The notes beneath the pieces were generated by a model, which was not told the origin of the DNA, did not search any database, and saw only the letters and a program-made list of their open reading frames with translations. A stretch of DNA of 32,932 nt from Oscillospiraceae bacterium (GTDB lineage Bacteria; Bacillota; Clostridia; Oscillospirales; Oscillospiraceae). Every line of letters begins with the position of its first letter. Position 1 is the first letter of the stretch. The stretch spans positions 1 through 32,932 of the forward strand of contig JAHHRZ010000021.1 in assembly GCA_020025515.1 (NCBI GenBank), read 5' to 3'. Positions 31,005 through 32,932 of the stretch are shown here, piece after piece. The translations under genes were made by a program, and so were the position numbers.

Positions 31005-31412
31005 TCAAAACCCCAGAAGGTCATCCAACACCTGTGCCACTTGCTGTTGTTCTTTTTGAAGAGATTGTTGTTCGCTTACCGTGTTTAGCACCTGATTCTT
31101 TTTTGTCTGCTCCATACCGCATAGCTCTGCTGGGTCTGTGTGGAGCGGCCTTGCAAGTGTGTTAGTTCTACGGCAGCAGTCATACCGTTTTGCAGGGCAA
31201 GGACTGCACAGGTATGGCACAGGTCTTCAAAGCGGATGTGGGGAATCTCTGCTTTTTCCAAGATCCATTTATGCCGCAGCCGCGCCATATTGGGCGTGTA
31301 AGGTGTTAGCGTTCCGGGGTGGATGAACAGTACCTCACTGCTGGGACGCTTGGAGTGCTCCTGTCCCAGCAAGGCGGCATCTTCTGGAAATTGATATAGC
31401 GTGAGTGTTAAC
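31005..31412 (-). pseudogene. Second tyrosine recombinase remnant
   Basis: The minus strand from about 31412 reads LTLYQFPEDAALLGQEHSKR, then EVLFIHPGTLTPYTP and RFEDLCHTCAVLALQNGMTA. This is the integrase catalytic segment, in which the normal DLRHTFA reads DLCHTCA: the catalytic Arg is Cys. The end of the domain then breaks up. The tail (MEQTKKNQVLNTVSEQQSLQ) continues in another frame to 31005. The N-terminal half is absent. It is not a copy of the remnant at 523-1162; their surviving parts differ. Confidence 0.75.
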
Positions 31413-31512
31413 TATCTCAAAACGATCCGAACACTCAGGTTTCAAAAAAACTTAATATTTATCTGAGAAAAAGTATGCTACACTTGCTACATCTTGAATG
31501 GAGGCTACCAAT

Positions 31513-32196
31513 ATGAGCGAGAAAATCAAAAAATGGAAAGCCGTCAGTGTGGTAATTGTGGTTATCGGATTGGAACTTTTATTCGGGCCGGGATTTCTGT
31601 ATTTGCTGAAATCTAAAGGTATCGAAATATATTCAGCGTCACAGGCATCTCAATACCCCGGAAATATTCTGTTGCAATGGGGAGTTTTAAGCATATATCC
31701 CGCAATTCTGGTTTTGGTGGTATGGCTTAGAAGAAAACAAGAATTTTTGAAGGATATGAGTTTGGGCATTCCGGGGAAAAAGCAGAAAATATTAGTAATT
31801 ACCATGAGTGCCATCTTACTGGTCATGTCTATTGCTGCGACTGTAAAAACAGGAGATGTTCTGCTTATTGTTCTGAATCTTCTGTTTTATCTGGCCGTAG
31901 TGGCATTTGCAGAAGAATTTGTCCTTCGTGGTGTGTGCCCGTTTTTGCTGAGGAATTTCCCAAAATTCGTGATTTATCTTCTGCCGAGTGTTATGTTTGC
32001 TGGGCTACATATCTTTGCGTATAACGGATTCCAAATGCTAAATATGGAATATGTTATGCAATTTATCAGCTCTCAGATGCTGGGACTGATTGTGAGTGGA
32101 ATAGCGTTTCAACTGCTTAAAGATTATACGGGTACCCTTTGGATTCCCATTCTGCTTCATACTATTTTAGATTTTTCAGCAGTATTTTCCTATTAA
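31513..32196 (+). CDS. CPBP-family intramembrane metalloprotease
   Basis: This 227-residue polytopic protein has the CPBP (CAAX protease and bacteriocin-processing, Abi) signature: AEEFVLRG supplies the Glu-Glu-x-x-x-Arg motif, FAGLHIFAY the FxxxH motif and WIPILLHTILDF the final His, all within the C-terminal helices. Such enzymes cut within or near the membrane and often lie near bacteriocin or immunity genes. The ATG at 31513 follows GGAGG at seven to eight bases. Its neighbours are recombinase remnants and unknown membrane proteins, so the natural substrate cannot be inferred. Confidence 0.88.
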   Translation: MSEKIKKWKAVSVVIVVIGLELLFGPGFLYLLKSKGIEIYSASQASQYPGNILLQWGVLSIYPAILVLVVWLRRKQEFLKDMSLGIPGKKQKILVITMSAILLVMSIAATVKTGDVLLIVLNLLFYLAVVAFAEEFVLRGVCPFLLRNFPKFVIYLLPSVMFAGLHIFAYNGFQMLNMEYVMQFISSQMLGLIVSGIAFQLLKDYTGTLWIPILLHTILDFSAVFSY

Positions 32197-32290
32197 GTGC
32201 TTTGATCGCATTATTCGGGTTATTCTAACAGATTTGCTCAGCATAAGGAACCCTGCGTGGGGTAGATATATTTGCAAAGAGTTTTACATA

Positions 32291-32336
32291 AAAAGCTGCT
32301 GAACACTCCAGAAAAGGAGAGTTTCAGCAGCTTTTT
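32291..32336 (+). terminator. Intrinsic terminator downstream of the CPBP gene
   Basis: AAAAGCTGCTGAA pairs with TTCAGCAGCTTTT, with an inner CTCC/GGAG stem, and ends in a T run (CTTTTTC). It lies 95 bases past the stop at 32196; nothing else is seen in between. Confidence 0.75.
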
Positions 32337-32477
32337 CATGCTCTGTACTGTGAGCCTATCAAGAAGTTATTGGATTCTATTGATTGACCACCGCCTTTCG
32401 GCTGCACACATTCACCACAAATGAGCCGACAGCCGTTATGTATTTCGGTGGCAGAAACCACCCGTACATCTCAGCTT

Positions 32478-32525
32478 GCCCTCTTTCACCACACGCCCTG
32501 CGTGGACGGTGAGAGAGGGCTTTTT
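32478..32525 (+). terminator. Second strong plus-strand terminator
   Basis: GCCCTCTTTCACC / GGTGAGAGAGGGC plus an inner CACGC/GCGTG stem with a three-base loop is followed by TTTTT. No plus-strand gene lies between it and the terminator at 32336. It abuts the point where the recombinase remnant begins, so it was probably brought in from a lost neighbour. Confidence 0.75.
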
Positions 32526-32640
32526 CATAGGTCAATTCAGCCAACTCCCATTTGCCAAGTCTGGGTAAGATATGATTTTCCAACACATAGCGGTAATATT
32601 CATGCGTTGTCCCTCCTTTGGCAACACAAACATATACCAC
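32526..32640 (-). pseudogene. Core-binding-domain remnant of a tyrosine recombinase
   Basis: On the minus strand THEYYRYVLENHILPRLGKW and ELAELTYE match the SAM-like core-binding domain of Tn916-type integrases (the YxxxLxxHIxPxLG pattern). The frame then runs into the terminator hairpin at 32478-32525, where similarity ends. No catalytic domain follows. It is the third tyrosine recombinase fragment in this window. Confidence 0.6.
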
Positions 32641-32712
32641 AGAGCTGTATGAAAAGCTACACCAAAATGGAAAAATAAACTTTTCAAAAAGGAACCCTTT
32701 GCTTGGTTAACG

Positions 32713-32763
32713 GTGGTAGTTGCATGAAATGCAACCACCACTAAGTTTGCCGTTATCGGCAAA
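32713..32763. repeat. Adjacent hairpin and palindrome near the right edge
   Basis: GTGGT-GTTGCAT pairs with ATGCAAC-ACCAC (32713-32741, one mismatch, GAA loop). It is followed by the palindrome TTTGCCG-TTAT-CGGCAAA (32746-32763). A partial copy, TTGCCGATAA, occurs at about 32799. They lie between the recombinase remnant and the edge promoter and may be part of an element end or an operator region. Confidence 0.4.
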
Positions 32764-32866
32764 AACATTGTTTTTTGAAAACGCATTTCCTTTTGTTTCT
32801 TGCCGATAAAGAGTTCTGAGTTAATTTTTCTTTGTTTACTGCCATATAAATTCTACTGTTTTAACA

Positions 32867-32919
32867 ATTTTCACTTATGCAAGTGAATTTTCACTTTTTC
32901 GATTGAAAATAGTGAAAAT
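32867..32919. promoter_or_regulatory. Cluster of AGTGAAAA-type operator half-sites
   Basis: TTCACTTATGCAAGTGAA (32870-32887) is a seven-bp inverted repeat with a four-base centre. A second pair, ATTTTCACT (32887-32895) and AGTGAAAAT (32911-32919), overlaps the -35 box and spacer of the promoter at 32903-32930. Four related half-sites in about 50 bases look like a repressor operator array, as before many helix-turn-helix regulator genes of mobile elements. Confidence 0.5.
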
Positions 32920-32930
32920 CGGAGTATAAT
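32903..32930 (+). promoter_or_regulatory. Strong sigma-A promoter reading out of the window
   Basis: TTGAAA (32903-32908), a 16-base spacer and a perfect TATAAT (32925-32930) lie at the edge, so the gene it drives begins beyond 32932. Confidence 0.65.
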
Positions 32931-32932
32931 AC

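Noticed and set aside
32377..32640. 87-codon minus-strand protein as an intact gene
   Set aside because: Only the first part resembles a recombinase core-binding domain; the rest reads through a terminator hairpin and intergenic DNA.
1..32932. CRISPR array, tRNA or rRNA genes
   Set aside because: No regularly spaced direct repeats and no cloverleaf or rRNA-like stretches were recognised; a dedicated RNA search was not possible.

Overview
The window looks like chromosomal DNA of an anaerobic Gram-positive Clostridia member, probably an Oscillospiraceae-like gut bacterium. The grounds are strong AGGAGG-type ribosome sites, lipoprotein and Dpp-type transport genes, sigma-54 activators without Fis or Hfq context, decayed Tn916-like recombinases and a G+C-rich core with A+T-richer accessory flanks. 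The genus is inference.

Left flank (1-3.6 kb): mobile-element debris. It holds a serine-recombinase tail, a tyrosine recombinase carrying an internal deletion, a signal-peptide gene with a frameshift in an A run, a small membrane protein, an IS3-family deletion derivative that abuts the severed end of an acetyl-esterase gene, and a MATE-transporter remnant.

Core (3.6-24.7 kb): a compact sigma-54 locus. It has rpoN, a PAS/AAA+ activator (RocR-like), and a divergent operon behind a textbook -24/-12 promoter at 7162-7179. That operon encodes a histidine-ammonia-lyase-fold enzyme, an SSS-family symporter, a two-helix membrane protein and a 180-residue unknown. The lyase precisely lacks the Ala-Ser-Gly triad that forms the MIO cofactor. 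This matches ergothionase-type trimethylamine lyases better than hutH. Converging on it is a nine-gene minus-strand operon behind a second sigma-54 promoter at 22169-22185: ggt, alanine racemase, ggt, dppABCDF and a PuuD-like gamma-glutamyl hydrolase. A second activator with a PrpR-like N-terminus and a winged-helix C-terminus lies upstream. The likely logic is two substrate-induced scavenging pathways under one sigma factor: uptake and elimination of a betaine-type amino acid, and import and cleavage of gamma-glutamyl (possibly D-residue-containing) peptides.

Right flank (24.7-32.9 kb): A+T-richer accessory DNA. It holds a broken KdpE-like response regulator, a tandem duplication encoding two divergent 135-residue membrane proteins, a run of membrane proteins with PH-like domains (one with a zinc ribbon), two more recombinase remnants, a CPBP intramembrane protease, and at the very edge a strong promoter with AGTGAAAA-type operator half-sites reading out of the window. 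No tRNA, rRNA or CRISPR array was recognised.
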